This document shows, piece by piece, positions 13,116 through 21,972 of a stretch of 33,092 bases of DNA. The translations under genes and the position numbers were made by a program. Within the stretch, counting starts at the first letter, position 1, and every line of letters starts with the position of its first letter. The notes beneath the pieces are model-generated. The model was not told the origin of the DNA. It ran no database searches and saw only the letters and a list, made by a program, of their open reading frames with translations. Source of the stretch: Planctomycetaceae bacterium (GTDB lineage Bacteria > Planctomycetota > Planctomycetia > Planctomycetales > Planctomycetaceae); NCBI GenBank assembly GCA_028284885.1, contig JANQQW010000108.1, forward strand, positions 1 through 33,092, read 5' to 3'.

Positions 13116-14537
13116 TCAGGTGGCCGACTGGGCGGTCTCCGGGGCAGCGCTGAGCGACCGGTGAAGATCGACGAGGATCGAACGCAGCAGTTCCAGCGAC
13201 GTACGGGCCTGTTCCTCGGTCATCGTCATCGGCGGGCTGACGCGGAGGACGTTGCCGGCGAGGGGGCCGAGGAAGTGGATGCCGTCGCCGCCGTCTCGCC
13301 CGAGGTAGGCGGCCTCGACGACGTGGTTGGCGACTTCGTGCGAGGGGACGCCGTTCACGTCGGCACACTCGATGCCGAAGACCATTCCCTCGCCGCGGAC
13401 CTTGGCGATCACGCCGGTCTCCTTCAGTCCGGCGAGGCCCTCGAAGAAGATCCGGGAGAGGACGAGCGTGTTGTCGAGCACGTCGGACTCCTCGAACTCG
13501 TCGAGCGTCGCGAGGACGGCGGCACACGAGACGGGTGAGGCGGACCAGGTGTCCGAGAGGGCGCCGTACTTCATGCGGCCCATCACGTGGCTGGGCCCCA
13601 CCGCCGCCGAGACCGGGATGCCGTTCCCGAGTCCCTTGCCGAGGCAGACGAAATCCGGCTCCAGGCCGTACTTCTCGAAGGCCCACATCCGCCCCGTGCG
13701 GCCGAAGTTCGACTGCACCTCGTCGAGGACGAACAACATGTCGTGCTCGCGGCAGAACTCCTCGAGGAGTTGCAGGTACTCGGCGGGCGGGTGGTAGCTG
13801 CCGCCGCCGCCGAGGTACGGCTCGGTGATCAGACAACAGAGGCGGTCGCCCACTTCGTCGTACAGTTCGTCGAGTTCGTCGGCGAAGCGGGAGAGGTTGA
13901 TCTCGCTGCCGTGCTTGGCCACGTCGTCGATCTCCTCCCGCGGGAAGGAGACGAATCGCACGCGGGGGTCACGGTCCGGGTCGCGTTCGTCGCCGGTGAC
14001 GGCCCCGGCGAGTCCCTTCTTGCCGTGGAAGCCGTGCCGCGTGGCGACGATGACGTCCTTCCCCTGCGGCCGGCCCCACTCAAGGCAGCACCAGAGCGCC
14101 TTCTGGACGGCCTCGGATCCGGAGGCCGACCAGGCGACGCAGTCGAGCCGTTGGCCGAGCAGGCTGGCGGAGATGTTGTCGACGAGTCGGCCGGTCGCCG
14201 CGGCCTCGAGCGGCGTGATGGCGTTGTAGGCGGACGAGGCGACGGCGGCGAGGTAGTCCCCGTGCTCGGGCGAGTCCATCGCCTCCGGCGTCCAGCCCAT
14301 GTAGTCCAGGAACCGCTTCGTCCAGGACTTCGGATTGTGTCCGAGGTTCGCGACGAGGACGCCGGAGCTGTAGTCGTAGAGGCGTCGGCCGTCGGCCGTC
14401 CAGTGGAAGCAGCCGGCCGACTTCTCGATCACCGCCTGCGACGGCGTGAAGGTCCGCAGCGCCTTCGGCTCGTGGCAGGCCACGATCTCGCGGGCCTCGT
14501 TCGAGCGGTCCTCGGCGGGAAACTGGACGAGGTTCAT
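13116..14537 (-). CDS. Class III (PLP-dependent) aminotransferase
   Basis: The 473-aa protein has the fold type I aminotransferase layout of the class III family (acetylornithine, GABA and related transaminases). The glycine-rich region is [12 protein letters not shown], and [15 protein letters not shown] carries the cofactor-ring aspartate. [18 protein letters not shown] places the Schiff-base lysine at K301. The C-terminal part has [16 protein letters not shown]. The start ATG has GGAGA 9 nt upstream. The ring-binding motif [11 protein letters not shown] rather than EVQTGxGRTG is a small variation. The amino donor and acceptor cannot be read from sequence. It is transcribed towards uvrA with a 124-bp gap, and divergently from the cytochrome c gene. 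Confidence 0.9.
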   Translation of the reverse strand: MNLVQFPAEDRSNEAREIVACHEPKALRTFTPSQAVIEKSAGCFHWTADGRRLYDYSSGVLVANLGHNPKSWTKRFLDYMGWTPEAMDSPEHGDYLAAVASSAYNAITPLEAAATGRLVDNISASLLGQRLDCVAWSASGSEAVQKALWCCLEWGRPQGKDVIVATRHGFHGKKGLAGAVTGDERDPDRDPRVRFVSFPREEIDDVAKHGSEINLSRFADELDELYDEVGDRLCCLITEPYLGGGGSYHPPAEYLQLLEEFCREHDMLFVLDEVQSNFGRTGRMWAFEKYGLEPDFVCLGKGLGNGIPVSAAVGPSHVMGRMKYGALSDTWSASPVSCAAVLATLDEFEESDVLDNTLVLSRIFFEGLAGLKETGVIAKVRGEGMVFGIECADVNGVPSHEVANHVVEAAYLGRDGGDGIHFLGPLAGNVLRVSPPMTMTEEQARTSLELLRSILVDLHRSLSAAPETAQSAT

Positions 14538-14694
14538 GAAGGGTGTCTCCGCAGTTCGGCGTCGGCGTCGATCTGCATTCTTCGCGATTGCCGTGCGGAT
14601 TGGAACGGTCAGGGTGCCAGCCGCTCACTTGCAAGCGGTCCCGCGGGAATCGATCCTTGAGTCTCACCCGGAGACCCCACCACGGAGAGAGCCC

Positions 14695-17600
14695 GTGCCG
14701 CGACGCTTCGCCCTCGCCTGTCTGCTGATCCTCGTGCCCGCCCTCGCCGTCGCGCAGGGGAAGAAACAGGCGAAGCCCGGACCGCCCAACTGGATTTCGA
14801 CGCCGCGAGAGGCGTCGCAGTCGCCGCGGGTCTTCTTCCGCAAGCCGGTCAACTCGAGCGGCGTGGCCTCGGCCCGTCTGTTCTTGGCCGCCGGCGACCG
14901 CGTGACGGTGTTCGTCGACGGCGAGCAGGTCCTCGTCCACGACGACCCGACGAAGCCCGCGTTCGTCGACCTCTCGAAGCCGCTCGACCTCGACGCCAAG
15001 CAGAAGCAGCACGTCCTCGCACTCGTCGTCGAGAACGAGTCCGGACCGGCCGGTCTCCTGGCGAAGCTCGAATTCGACTCCGGCTGGCGTGATTCGTGGA
15101 CGATCGTGAGCGACGAGAGTTGGAAGACGGCGACGGCGGCCGACCGCGGTTGGAAGCAGGTCGGCTTCGACGACTCCAAGTGGTCCGACGCACGGGTCGT
15201 CGCGGCTCTGGGGGCCGGACCGTTCGCGAAGACGATCAACGAGGCGGCCCTCGCCGCGGCCGCCCCGCTCAAGCAGCCACAGGCGACTTCGCCGGAGTCG
15301 ATGAAGGTCGCGAAGGGATTCGAGGTCGAGCTGCTGTACTCGGTGCCGAAGGACGAACAGGGGTCGTGGGTCAACATGTGCCCCGACCCGAAGGGCCGGC
15401 TGTACGTCTCCGACCAGTACGGCCGCCTGTACCGCGTCACGCCGCCCGGCATCCTGGGGGCGAAGGACTTGAAGGTGGAGCCCGTGCCGGCCGACATCGG
15501 CGAGGCGCAGGGGCTGCTGTGGGCCTTCGACAGTCTCTACGTCTGCGTGAACCGCACGAAGCAGTACCCCGGCGGGCTGTACCGGGTGACCGACTCCGAC
15601 GGCGACGACCAGTTGGACACCGTGAAGTCGCTCCGCGTTCTCGGCGGTCGCGGCGAGCACGGGCCGCACGCCGTGCTGCTGCATCCGGACGGCGAGAACA
15701 TCGTCGTCGTCTGCGGCAACCTGACGCCGCTGACCAAGATCGACACCTCCCGCGTCCCGCAGACGTGGGACGAGGACCGGCTGCTGCCACGGCCGCAGGG
15801 GCGGTTCATGCGGGGCACGCGGGCCCCGGGCGGGTTCATCTGCAAGACCGACCCGAACGGCGAGAAGTGGGAGTTGATCGCCAGCGGTTTCCGCAACCAG
15901 TTCGACGCGGCCTACAACACGGAGGGCGAGCTCTTCACCTACGACGCCGACATGGAGTGGGACCTGAACACGCCCTGGTACCGGCCGACGCGGATTTGCC
16001 ACGTGGTCAGCGGGGCGGAGTTCGGCTGGCGGAGCGGCGGCGGCAAGTGGCCCGTTCACTTCGAGGACAGCGTCCCGCCCGTCGTCAACATCGGCCCCGG
16101 CTCGCCGACCGGCGTCTGCTTCGGCTACGGAGCGAAGTTCCCCACGAAGTACCAGCAGGCCCTGTTCGCCGCGGACTGGAGCTACGGGAAGCTGTACGCC
16201 GTGCACCTCGACGCGGACGGTGCGAGCTACACGGGCAAACCCGAGGAGTTCATCACGGGCATCCCGCTGCCGCTGACGGACGTGATCGTCAACCCGCAGG
16301 ACGGGGCGATGTACTTCCTCATCGGCGGCCGCAAGGTGCAGTCCGGGCTCTACAGGGTGACGTTCCCCGGCGACCGCACGGATCTGCCCGTCGCAAACGC
16401 AGGAGCGGACGCTCGGAAGACTCGACGCGAACTGGAGACGCACCACCTCGGCGGCGACGAGACCACGGTCGCGAAGGCGTGGCCGCACCTCGGCAGTGAG
16501 GACCGCTTCGTCCGCTATGCCGCCCGGATCGCGATCGAGCACCGGCCCCGCGAGGAGTGGATGCAGAAGGCGTTCGACGAGAAGGACCCGCAGGCCGCGC
16601 TCACGGCCCTGATGGGCCTCGCCCGCACGTTCGAGCGGAAGGAGAAGGGGAAGGAACCGGACATCGACTCGCCCGCCCCGGACTGGGCAACGGTCGATCC
16701 GGACGCCGACCTCGAACGGGCCCGTGTCCGCCGTGAGATCCTCGCCTCGATCGACGAGCTCGACTGGAAGCAGCTCTCCACCCAGCAGAAGCACACGCTG
16801 CTTCGCGTGTTGACGCTGACCTTCGTCCGTGTCGCCCCGCCCGACGAGCAGGAACGCGAGGAGATGGTCCGCCGCGTCGAAGAGGCGTTCCACGCCCGCG
16901 ATCCCGACGTGAACGTGGGACTCGCCCGGTTGATGGTCTACCTGCAGGCCCCGTACGCCGCGGAGAAGCTCGTCCCGGCCCTCGAGAACGCGGCGACGCA
17001 GGAACAGCAGATCGACTTGGCAGCGACGCTCCGGCATCTCCGCACCGGCTGGACGCCCGAGCTCCGGGAGCGGTACTTCAAGTGGTACACGCGGGCGCTC
17101 GGCTACGGCGGCGGGGCCAGCTTCAAGCTCTTCGTCGACAACCTGAAGAAGGACGCCGTCGCACTGCTCGACGCCGAGACGAAGAAGTCTCTGGAGCCGA
17201 TCCTGAACGCGCAACCGCCGAAGGATCCGCTCGCGGTCTTCGCCGGGGAGAAGCGTGAGTTCGTCAAGAAGTGGACGATGGCCGAACTCGCGCCGCTGAT
17301 GGAGACGAAGCTCGTGGCCCGGGACTTCGAGAACGGCCGCAAGATGTTCGCGGCGGCGGCGTGCTTCGGCTGTCACCGCTTCGACAACCGCGGTGGGGCC
17401 GTCGGTCCGGACCTCACGTCGCTGTCCGGCCGCTTCAGCCCGCGGGACGTCCTCGAGTCGGTCCTCGAGCCGTCGAAGGTCGTCAGCGACCAGTACGCGG
17501 CCGTGCAGATCGTCACGCTCGACGGCAAGGTGATCGTCGGCCGGATCGTGAACCTCGCCGGCGACTCGGTCCGCGTGCAGACCAACATGCTCGACCCCGG

Positions 17601-17769
17601 CTCGCTCGTCGGCGTCGACCGCAAGCAGATCGACGAGATGTCGCAGGCGAAGTCCTCGATGATGCCGACCGGCCTGCTCGACACGATGAACGAGGACGAG
17701 GTGCTCGACTTGATGGCGTACCTGCTCTCGCGGGGCGACCGGTCGAATGCGATGTTCGAGAAGAAGTAG
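14695..17769 (+). CDS. Secreted beta-propeller protein with C-terminal PVC-type cytochrome c domain
   Basis: I start at GTG 14695 (ACGGAGAGAG just upstream), which begins a clean signal peptide [20 protein letters not shown]. The resulting protein is 1024 aa. The first about 190 residues resemble a carbohydrate-binding-like beta sandwich ([30 protein letters not shown]). Residues about 200-560 are a sugar-dehydrogenase-like beta-propeller ([49 protein letters not shown]). A helical repeat-like region occupies about 570-860. The C-terminal cytochrome c domain has CFGCH at 890-894 and the segment [21 protein letters not shown], typical of planctomycete and verrucomicrobial proteins. It likely acts in periplasmic sugar or polyol oxidation. 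The substrate is unknown. The M20 gene follows after 24 bp and is probably co-transcribed. Confidence 0.88.
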   Translation: MPRRFALACLLILVPALAVAQGKKQAKPGPPNWISTPREASQSPRVFFRKPVNSSGVASARLFLAAGDRVTVFVDGEQVLVHDDPTKPAFVDLSKPLDLDAKQKQHVLALVVENESGPAGLLAKLEFDSGWRDSWTIVSDESWKTATAADRGWKQVGFDDSKWSDARVVAALGAGPFAKTINEAALAAAAPLKQPQATSPESMKVAKGFEVELLYSVPKDEQGSWVNMCPDPKGRLYVSDQYGRLYRVTPPGILGAKDLKVEPVPADIGEAQGLLWAFDSLYVCVNRTKQYPGGLYRVTDSDGDDQLDTVKSLRVLGGRGEHGPHAVLLHPDGENIVVVCGNLTPLTKIDTSRVPQTWDEDRLLPRPQGRFMRGTRAPGGFICKTDPNGEKWELIASGFRNQFDAAYNTEGELFTYDADMEWDLNTPWYRPTRICHVVSGAEFGWRSGGGKWPVHFEDSVPPVVNIGPGSPTGVCFGYGAKFPTKYQQALFAADWSYGKLYAVHLDADGASYTGKPEEFITGIPLPLTDVIVNPQDGAMYFLIGGRKVQSGLYRVTFPGDRTDLPVANAGADARKTRRELETHHLGGDETTVAKAWPHLGSEDRFVRYAARIAIEHRPREEWMQKAFDEKDPQAALTALMGLARTFERKEKGKEPDIDSPAPDWATVDPDADLERARVRREILASIDELDWKQLSTQQKHTLLRVLTLTFVRVAPPDEQEREEMVRRVEEAFHARDPDVNVGLARLMVYLQAPYAAEKLVPALENAATQEQQIDLAATLRHLRTGWTPELRERYFKWYTRALGYGGGASFKLFVDNLKKDAVALLDAETKKSLEPILNAQPPKDPLAVFAGEKREFVKKWTMAELAPLMETKLVARDFENGRKMFAAAACFGCHRFDNRGGAVGPDLTSLSGRFSPRDVLESVLEPSKVVSDQYAAVQIVTLDGKVIVGRIVNLAGDSVRVQTNMLDPGSLVGVDRKQIDEMSQAKSSMMPTGLLDTMNEDEVLDLMAYLLSRGDRSNAMFEKK

Positions 17770-17793
17770 ACCCACCGGGTCACGGAGGCCTTC

Positions 17794-18981
17794 GTGCAGT
17801 ACGACAAGATCCTCGCGGACGCGAAGAGCGAACGAGACTGGATCGTCGACGTCCGTCGTCGCATCCACCGTCGGCCGGAGATCGGCTTCGACCTCGTCGA
17901 GACGAACCGCCTCGTCACCAACGTGCTGGGCGAGCTACAGGTCGAGCACCGCTCGGGCATCGCCGAGACCGGCGTGGTCGCGACGATCGGGTCCGGCGAC
18001 GGCCCGTGCGTGGCGTTGCGGGCCGACATGGACGCCCTCCCGATGCAGGAGGAGGCGGACGTCGACTTCCGCAGCGAGATCGACGGCCGCATGCACGCCT
18101 GCGGGCACGACTGCCACACGGCCATGCTGCTCGGCGCGGCGAAGTTGCTGAAGGGCCGCGAGGCGGACCTGCCCGGCACGGTGAAGCTGATCTTCCAGCC
18201 GGCCGAGGAGGGGGGCGCCGGCGGCGACCGGATGTGCCAAGAGGGAGCACTCGAGTCGCCGAAGGTCGATCGCATCTTCGGGCTGCACGTCTGGCCCTAC
18301 CTGCCGACCGGTTCGGTCGCCGGCCGGAGCGGACCGCTCCTCGCCGCGGCCGGCGAGCTCGAGATCACGGTTCACGGCCGCGGGGGACACGCGGCCATGC
18401 CACACGCCTGCATCGACCCCGTCGTGACCTCGGCGAAGATCATCCTCGAGCTGCAGACGATCGTCTCCCGTGAGATCGACCCGCTCGAGTCGGGCGTCGT
18501 CAGCATCACCCAGACCCACGGCGGCAGCGCGTCGAACGTCATCCCGCCCAGCGTCCAGCTCCGCGGCACGGTCCGCTCGCTGACGATGGACGGTTTCCGC
18601 TTCCTGCAGAAGCGAGTCACGGAGATCGCGACCGCGGTCGCCGAGGTCAACGGCTGCACGGCCGAGGTCACGTTCCCCGGCCACGACTACCCGCCGGTCG
18701 TCAACGACGAGGGCCTCTGGGAGTTCGCGCGGGGCGTCGCCGGCGAGATCGTCGGCAGCGAGGCGGTCGAGGAGATGCCGCCGGTGATGGGGGGCGAGGA
18801 CTTCGCCTTCTACACGCAGCAGGTGCCCGGCTGCTTCGCCGTCGTCGGCGTCGGCAACCCGGAGAAGGGAACCGGGCACGGGCTCCACCACCCGAAGTTC
18901 GTCGTGGACGAGGACGGCCTCCCGTACGGGACGGCCCTGCACGTCGCGTTCGCCCTCGGCTCGCTGGAGACCGCGGACTGA
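17794..18981 (+). CDS. M20 family amidohydrolase (peptidase M20D type)
   Basis: The 395-aa protein starts at GTG 17794 with CACGGAGG upstream. It has the hallmarks of M20D metal-dependent aminoacylases and amidohydrolases (hippurate or indole-acetyl-amino-acid hydrolase relatives). MHACGHDCH has metal ligands C103, H105 and H108, PAEEGGAGG supplies E138/E139, and HGRGGHAAMPH opens the dimerisation-type domain. MGGEDFAFY and the final LHHPKF complete the active site. No signal peptide is visible, so it should be cytoplasmic. It hydrolyses N-acyl amino acids or similar amides; the natural substrate is not predictable. It lies 24 bp downstream of the cytochrome c gene, and its stop is 2 bp from the convergent corA stop. 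Confidence 0.92.
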   Translation: MQYDKILADAKSERDWIVDVRRRIHRRPEIGFDLVETNRLVTNVLGELQVEHRSGIAETGVVATIGSGDGPCVALRADMDALPMQEEADVDFRSEIDGRMHACGHDCHTAMLLGAAKLLKGREADLPGTVKLIFQPAEEGGAGGDRMCQEGALESPKVDRIFGLHVWPYLPTGSVAGRSGPLLAAAGELEITVHGRGGHAAMPHACIDPVVTSAKIILELQTIVSREIDPLESGVVSITQTHGGSASNVIPPSVQLRGTVRSLTMDGFRFLQKRVTEIATAVAEVNGCTAEVTFPGHDYPPVVNDEGLWEFARGVAGEIVGSEAVEEMPPVMGGEDFAFYTQQVPGCFAVVGVGNPEKGTGHGLHHPKFVVDEDGLPYGTALHVAFALGSLETAD

Positions 18982-18983
18982 CG

Positions 18984-20153
18984 CTACTCGTCGTTCCGCA
19001 GCCAGCCCCGACGGTGGAACAGGTACAGCATGCTGCCCGCCACGCCGAACATCGCCGTGAGCGCCAGCGGGTAGCCCCACGGCCACTTCAGCTCGGGCAT
19101 CCACTCGAAGTTCATGCCGTAGAGCGCGGCGACGAAGTTCAGCGGGATGAACAGCGTCGCGGTGACGGTCAGGAACTTCATCACGTCGTTCGCCCGCTGC
19201 GACACCGTCGCCATGTGGAAGTCGCGGAGGTCGCTGCACATCTCGCGGAACGACTCGACGAAGTCGATCAGCTGCACGGTGTGGTCGTAGCAGTCCCGGA
19301 GATAGAAGCGGGTCTCGTCGTCGACGAGCGGCGTGTCGTCGCGGAGCAGGAAGTTCACCGCGTCGCGGGTCTTCCAGATCGTCTTCCGCAGCCCGTGGAG
19401 ATCCCGCCGCAGCACGTGGATGCGGGCCAGCGTGCGGTGGGCGGTGTGCCGCGCCACGCGGTCCTCCATCTCGTCGATCAGTTCCGAGTAGCCCTCCATG
19501 CCGGGGTAGTAGGCGTCGACGATCGCGTCGATCAGGGCGTAGGCGAGGTAGTCCGGACCGCTGCGGCGGATGCGGCCGCTGTTCACGCGGAGTCGCTCGC
19601 GGACCGGTTCCAGGCACTCGCCGGGGTACTCGTGCATCGAGATGACGAAGTCGCGGCCGAGGAACAGGGCGAACTGCTGCGTCCGCAGCCGGCGGCCCTT
19701 CTCGCCGGAGTGCCCCGGCAGCGGCGTCGGCATGCGGAGCACGACGAACAGGACGTCCTCGTAGTCCTCGGTCTTCGGGCGCTGGTAGGTGTTCAGCGTG
19801 TCCTCGAGGGCGAGCGGGTGCAGCGAGAACTTCTTGCCGAGGGCCGAGACGAGGTCGACGTTCGCCAGCCCGTTCACGTTGACCCAGACGAACTCCCCGC
19901 CGGCCGTCTTGCTCGGACGGTTCGGGTCGGCGTCGTGCGGAACCGTCGCGGCGTCGTCGGACGTTGTCTCCTCGTAGAGGTCCGGTCCGATGCGGTGGAC
20001 CGTCATCCGCGACGGATACGCCCCCTTGGGCGCCTGCAGCGAACCGGGGGCCGCACCGGGCACGGTCTCGGGAACGCGGATCCGGCTCCCGTTGCCGTTC
20101 TCACCGGCCGGCGGCGAGACCGGCTCGTCGGACGTCGCGGTCTCTGTCGTCAC
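18984..20153 (-). CDS. corA: CorA-family magnesium/cobalt transporter
   Basis: From GTG 20153 the product is 389 aa, close to the usual CorA length. ATG 20006 is an alternative that removes a low-complexity 49-residue extension. The cytoplasmic part contains HPLALEDTLNTYQRPKTEDYEDVLFVVLRM, the typical CorA start of the funnel domain, and a long helical stalk. Two C-terminal membrane helices follow: VMKFLTVTATLFIPLNFVAALYGMNF, with the ion-selective GMN at 346-348, and LALTAMFGVAGSMLYLF. It forms pentameric channels for Mg2+ in the inner membrane. It lies 14 bp after the second PAP2 gene and is probably co-transcribed with both PAP2 genes. Confidence 0.93.
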   Translation of the reverse strand: MTTETATSDEPVSPPAGENGNGSRIRVPETVPGAAPGSLQAPKGAYPSRMTVHRIGPDLYEETTSDDAATVPHDADPNRPSKTAGGEFVWVNVNGLANVDLVSALGKKFSLHPLALEDTLNTYQRPKTEDYEDVLFVVLRMPTPLPGHSGEKGRRLRTQQFALFLGRDFVISMHEYPGECLEPVRERLRVNSGRIRRSGPDYLAYALIDAIVDAYYPGMEGYSELIDEMEDRVARHTAHRTLARIHVLRRDLHGLRKTIWKTRDAVNFLLRDDTPLVDDETRFYLRDCYDHTVQLIDFVESFREMCSDLRDFHMATVSQRANDVMKFLTVTATLFIPLNFVAALYGMNFEWMPELKWPWGYPLALTAMFGVAGSMLYLFHRRGWLRNDE

Positions 20154-20167
20154 GAAGCGGGTCTCGC

Positions 20168-20950
20168 TCAAGCGGCGATCTCGAGGGCGGACCGTCCGGG
20201 TTGGTCGTCGGCCGAGTCCGACTCGTCGGCTCGTTCGGAGTCCGCCGCCCCCTCGGGGTCGATCACCCGGTACAGCACGGCGCACGTCAGGTAGACCACT
20301 CCCGCCGCCCACAGGACGTCGGTGACGAAGTGCGAACCCTGCAGAACCCGCGACGCGCTCATCATCGTCCCGTACGCGAGCCCGGCCGAGAACAGCAGGG
20401 CGAAGCGACGGCGGTTCCGGCGGTAGAACAGGAACGCCGGTGCGACGAGGTAGAAGCCGATCGACGCGTGCCCCGACGGGAAGGACTTGTGGATTCCCGG
20501 CTGCGTCCCCGGTGACCAGAACTCGCGGTACTCCGCTTCGGCACCGAACTCCGCCAGGTTGTTCGGGCGCGGCCGCCCCCAACTCCCTTTCCCGATCGCG
20601 TTCACGATCAGGAACGGCCCGACGATCGCGACGAGTGCCAGGAACAGCGCCGGCAGCCGGTGGTGTTCGAGGCGCGGCACCCAGAAGCCGAGTACGAACG
20701 TCGCGAGCGCCCCGACGCCGATGGCGATGCCGGCGTAGGGTCCGACGTGATCGACGAAGTCCAGGAAGTGGGTCCTCTCGAAATACCACGTTCCACTGTT
20801 CGCATCGAAGAGGCTTTGCGACAGACCGAGGTCGACACCGCAGACAGCGAGGAGGACGGTCGTCGTCACGAATGCCCCGAGAGGCCAGACGATCGGCGGA
20901 CAGTCGGCTCTCGTTCGCTCCCCAGCGACTTCTCGTTCGGTCCCTGTCAC
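20168..20950 (-). CDS. PAP2-family membrane phosphatase (second of pair)
   Basis: The 260-aa integral membrane protein begins at GTG 20950, which overlaps the preceding gene's stop (GTGA, 4 bp). It has the three PAP2 phosphatase signatures: KGSWGRPRP (K-x6-RP), SFPSGHASIGF (PSGH) and SRVLQGSHFVTDVLW (R-x5-H-x3-D). About five to six hydrophobic helices are seen, for example GAFVTTTVLLAVCGVDLGL and PALFLALVAIVGPFLIVNAIG. Members dephosphorylate lipid phosphates such as undecaprenyl diphosphate, phosphatidate or lipid A phosphates on the periplasmic face. The acidic C-terminal tail (SERADESDSADDQ) is unusual. The substrate is not deducible. Confidence 0.9.
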   Translation of the reverse strand: MTGTEREVAGERTRADCPPIVWPLGAFVTTTVLLAVCGVDLGLSQSLFDANSGTWYFERTHFLDFVDHVGPYAGIAIGVGALATFVLGFWVPRLEHHRLPALFLALVAIVGPFLIVNAIGKGSWGRPRPNNLAEFGAEAEYREFWSPGTQPGIHKSFPSGHASIGFYLVAPAFLFYRRNRRRFALLFSAGLAYGTMMSASRVLQGSHFVTDVLWAAGVVYLTCAVLYRVIDPEGAADSERADESDSADDQPGRSALEIAA

Positions 20951-21687
20951 GCCGCTTCTCCGTCCACTTCGCGTACCGGGCTCTCGAGATCGACGGTCGC
21001 CTCCTTCTCCGAGTCGGTCGGCACTGCTTCGAGCGAGTCGAAGAACCTCGCCAGCGGGCTCCGTTCGAGACAGAGGCTCGCCCAGGCCCAGCCCAGGGCC
21101 GCCCCGCAGAACACGTCGCTGACGTAGTGCGCCCCACACTCGACCCGCTGCAGACCGCAGGCGGCGGCCAGCACGACGAAGAACACGCGGCCCCGCGGGT
21201 AGACGGCGGCCAGTCCGATCGCCAGCCCGAACGCGCTCGTCGTGTGGGCCGACGGAAAGCTGCGGTCGCCGTGGCCGCTGGTCCACAACGGCAGCCAGCG
21301 GTCGAAGGTGGCGAGGGCGTCGGTCGTGCTCTCGAGGTCGAAGCGGTGCGGTCGCGTCCGGGCGATCGACATCTTCACCACGTTGGCCACGAGCCCGCCG
21401 ATCCAAGAACAGGTCGCGAGCCGCGGCAGCAGCTTTCGGCGGTCCGGGTCGAGCACGGCAATCGCCGAGAGCACGAACAACACGCCCATCGCGTGCCCGA
21501 ACGTCTCGCCGCTCTCGACGATCTGGCGAACCAGCCCCGGGGCGTTCCCGCCGTGGCAGTAGGCGGAGACCGGGAGGTCGATCGCGAGGGCACAGACGCC
21601 GAGCCCCAGCAACCCGAGCGGCACCCACCAACGGCGGTGCAACGGGCGGTCCACGGGTTGGTCGAGGGGGAGAACGTGGTCGTCCAC
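20947..21687 (-). CDS. PAP2-family membrane phosphatase (first of pair)
   Basis: The 246-aa protein starts at GTG 21687. The catalytic motifs are intact: KMSIARTRP (K-x6-RP), SFPSAHTTSAFG (PSAH) and QRVECGAHYVSDVF (R-x5-H-x3-D). Hydrophobic helices include WVPLGLLGLGVCALAIDLPV, HAMGVLFVLSAIAVL and FFVVLAAACGL. It is a distinct paralogue of the next gene, with which it overlaps by 4 bp. A 285-bp gap separates its start from the divergent glycosyltransferase gene, so lipid-phosphate turnover may be linked to lipid-linked sugar transfer, an inference from position only. Confidence 0.9.
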   Translation of the reverse strand: MDDHVLPLDQPVDRPLHRRWWVPLGLLGLGVCALAIDLPVSAYCHGGNAPGLVRQIVESGETFGHAMGVLFVLSAIAVLDPDRRKLLPRLATCSWIGGLVANVVKMSIARTRPHRFDLESTTDALATFDRWLPLWTSGHGDRSFPSAHTTSAFGLAIGLAAVYPRGRVFFVVLAAACGLQRVECGAHYVSDVFCGAALGWAWASLCLERSPLARFFDSLEAVPTDSEKEATVDLESPVREVDGEAA

Positions 21688-21972
21688 GAGTGCAGCAGTC
21701 CCTTGCGGCAGTCGGTCGGTCCACCTCGGACGGTCCGCGCGCGAGGCGTCCGCCGTACTGAGGCGGGCGAAGCGTGACGCGATTCCGGATCAGCGTCAAC
21801 CCGACTTGGCCGCACGACACCCATCTCGCCCAGCCCACCCAGCCGGACCCGGGCAGCCCACGTTGTCCGTTCGTGGACTCGCTGTTAGAGTCCCCCGCCG
21901 GTCGGGCCCCTCCTCGGCCGATGAAACTCCGACGGGACCGGGGACCGGTCCGCGGCCTCAGCGGGATTCACG
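21688..21972. other. Divergent intergenic region between PAP2 and glycosyltransferase genes
   Basis: This 285-bp stretch separates two divergent starts and must hold both promoters. I see no convincing consensus promoter, repeat or structured RNA. Confidence 0.4.

Noticed and set aside
14620..14640. Short inverted repeat (CCGCT with AGCGG) upstream of the cytochrome c gene
   Set aside because: A 5-bp stem is expected by chance in such GC-rich DNA and no terminator or operator feature accompanies it.
14080..17868. A very long open frame on the minus strand opposite the cytochrome c gene
   Set aside because: It is an antisense shadow created by high GC and few stop codons. Its translation is Arg/Val/Asp/Leu-rich with no domain, while the plus strand has clear signal peptide, propeller and CxxCH motifs.
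20951..21838. Upstream extension of the second PAP2 frame
   Set aside because: It overlaps the first PAP2 gene, whose three catalytic motifs are intact in the other frame; the GTGA overlap gives a natural start at 20950.
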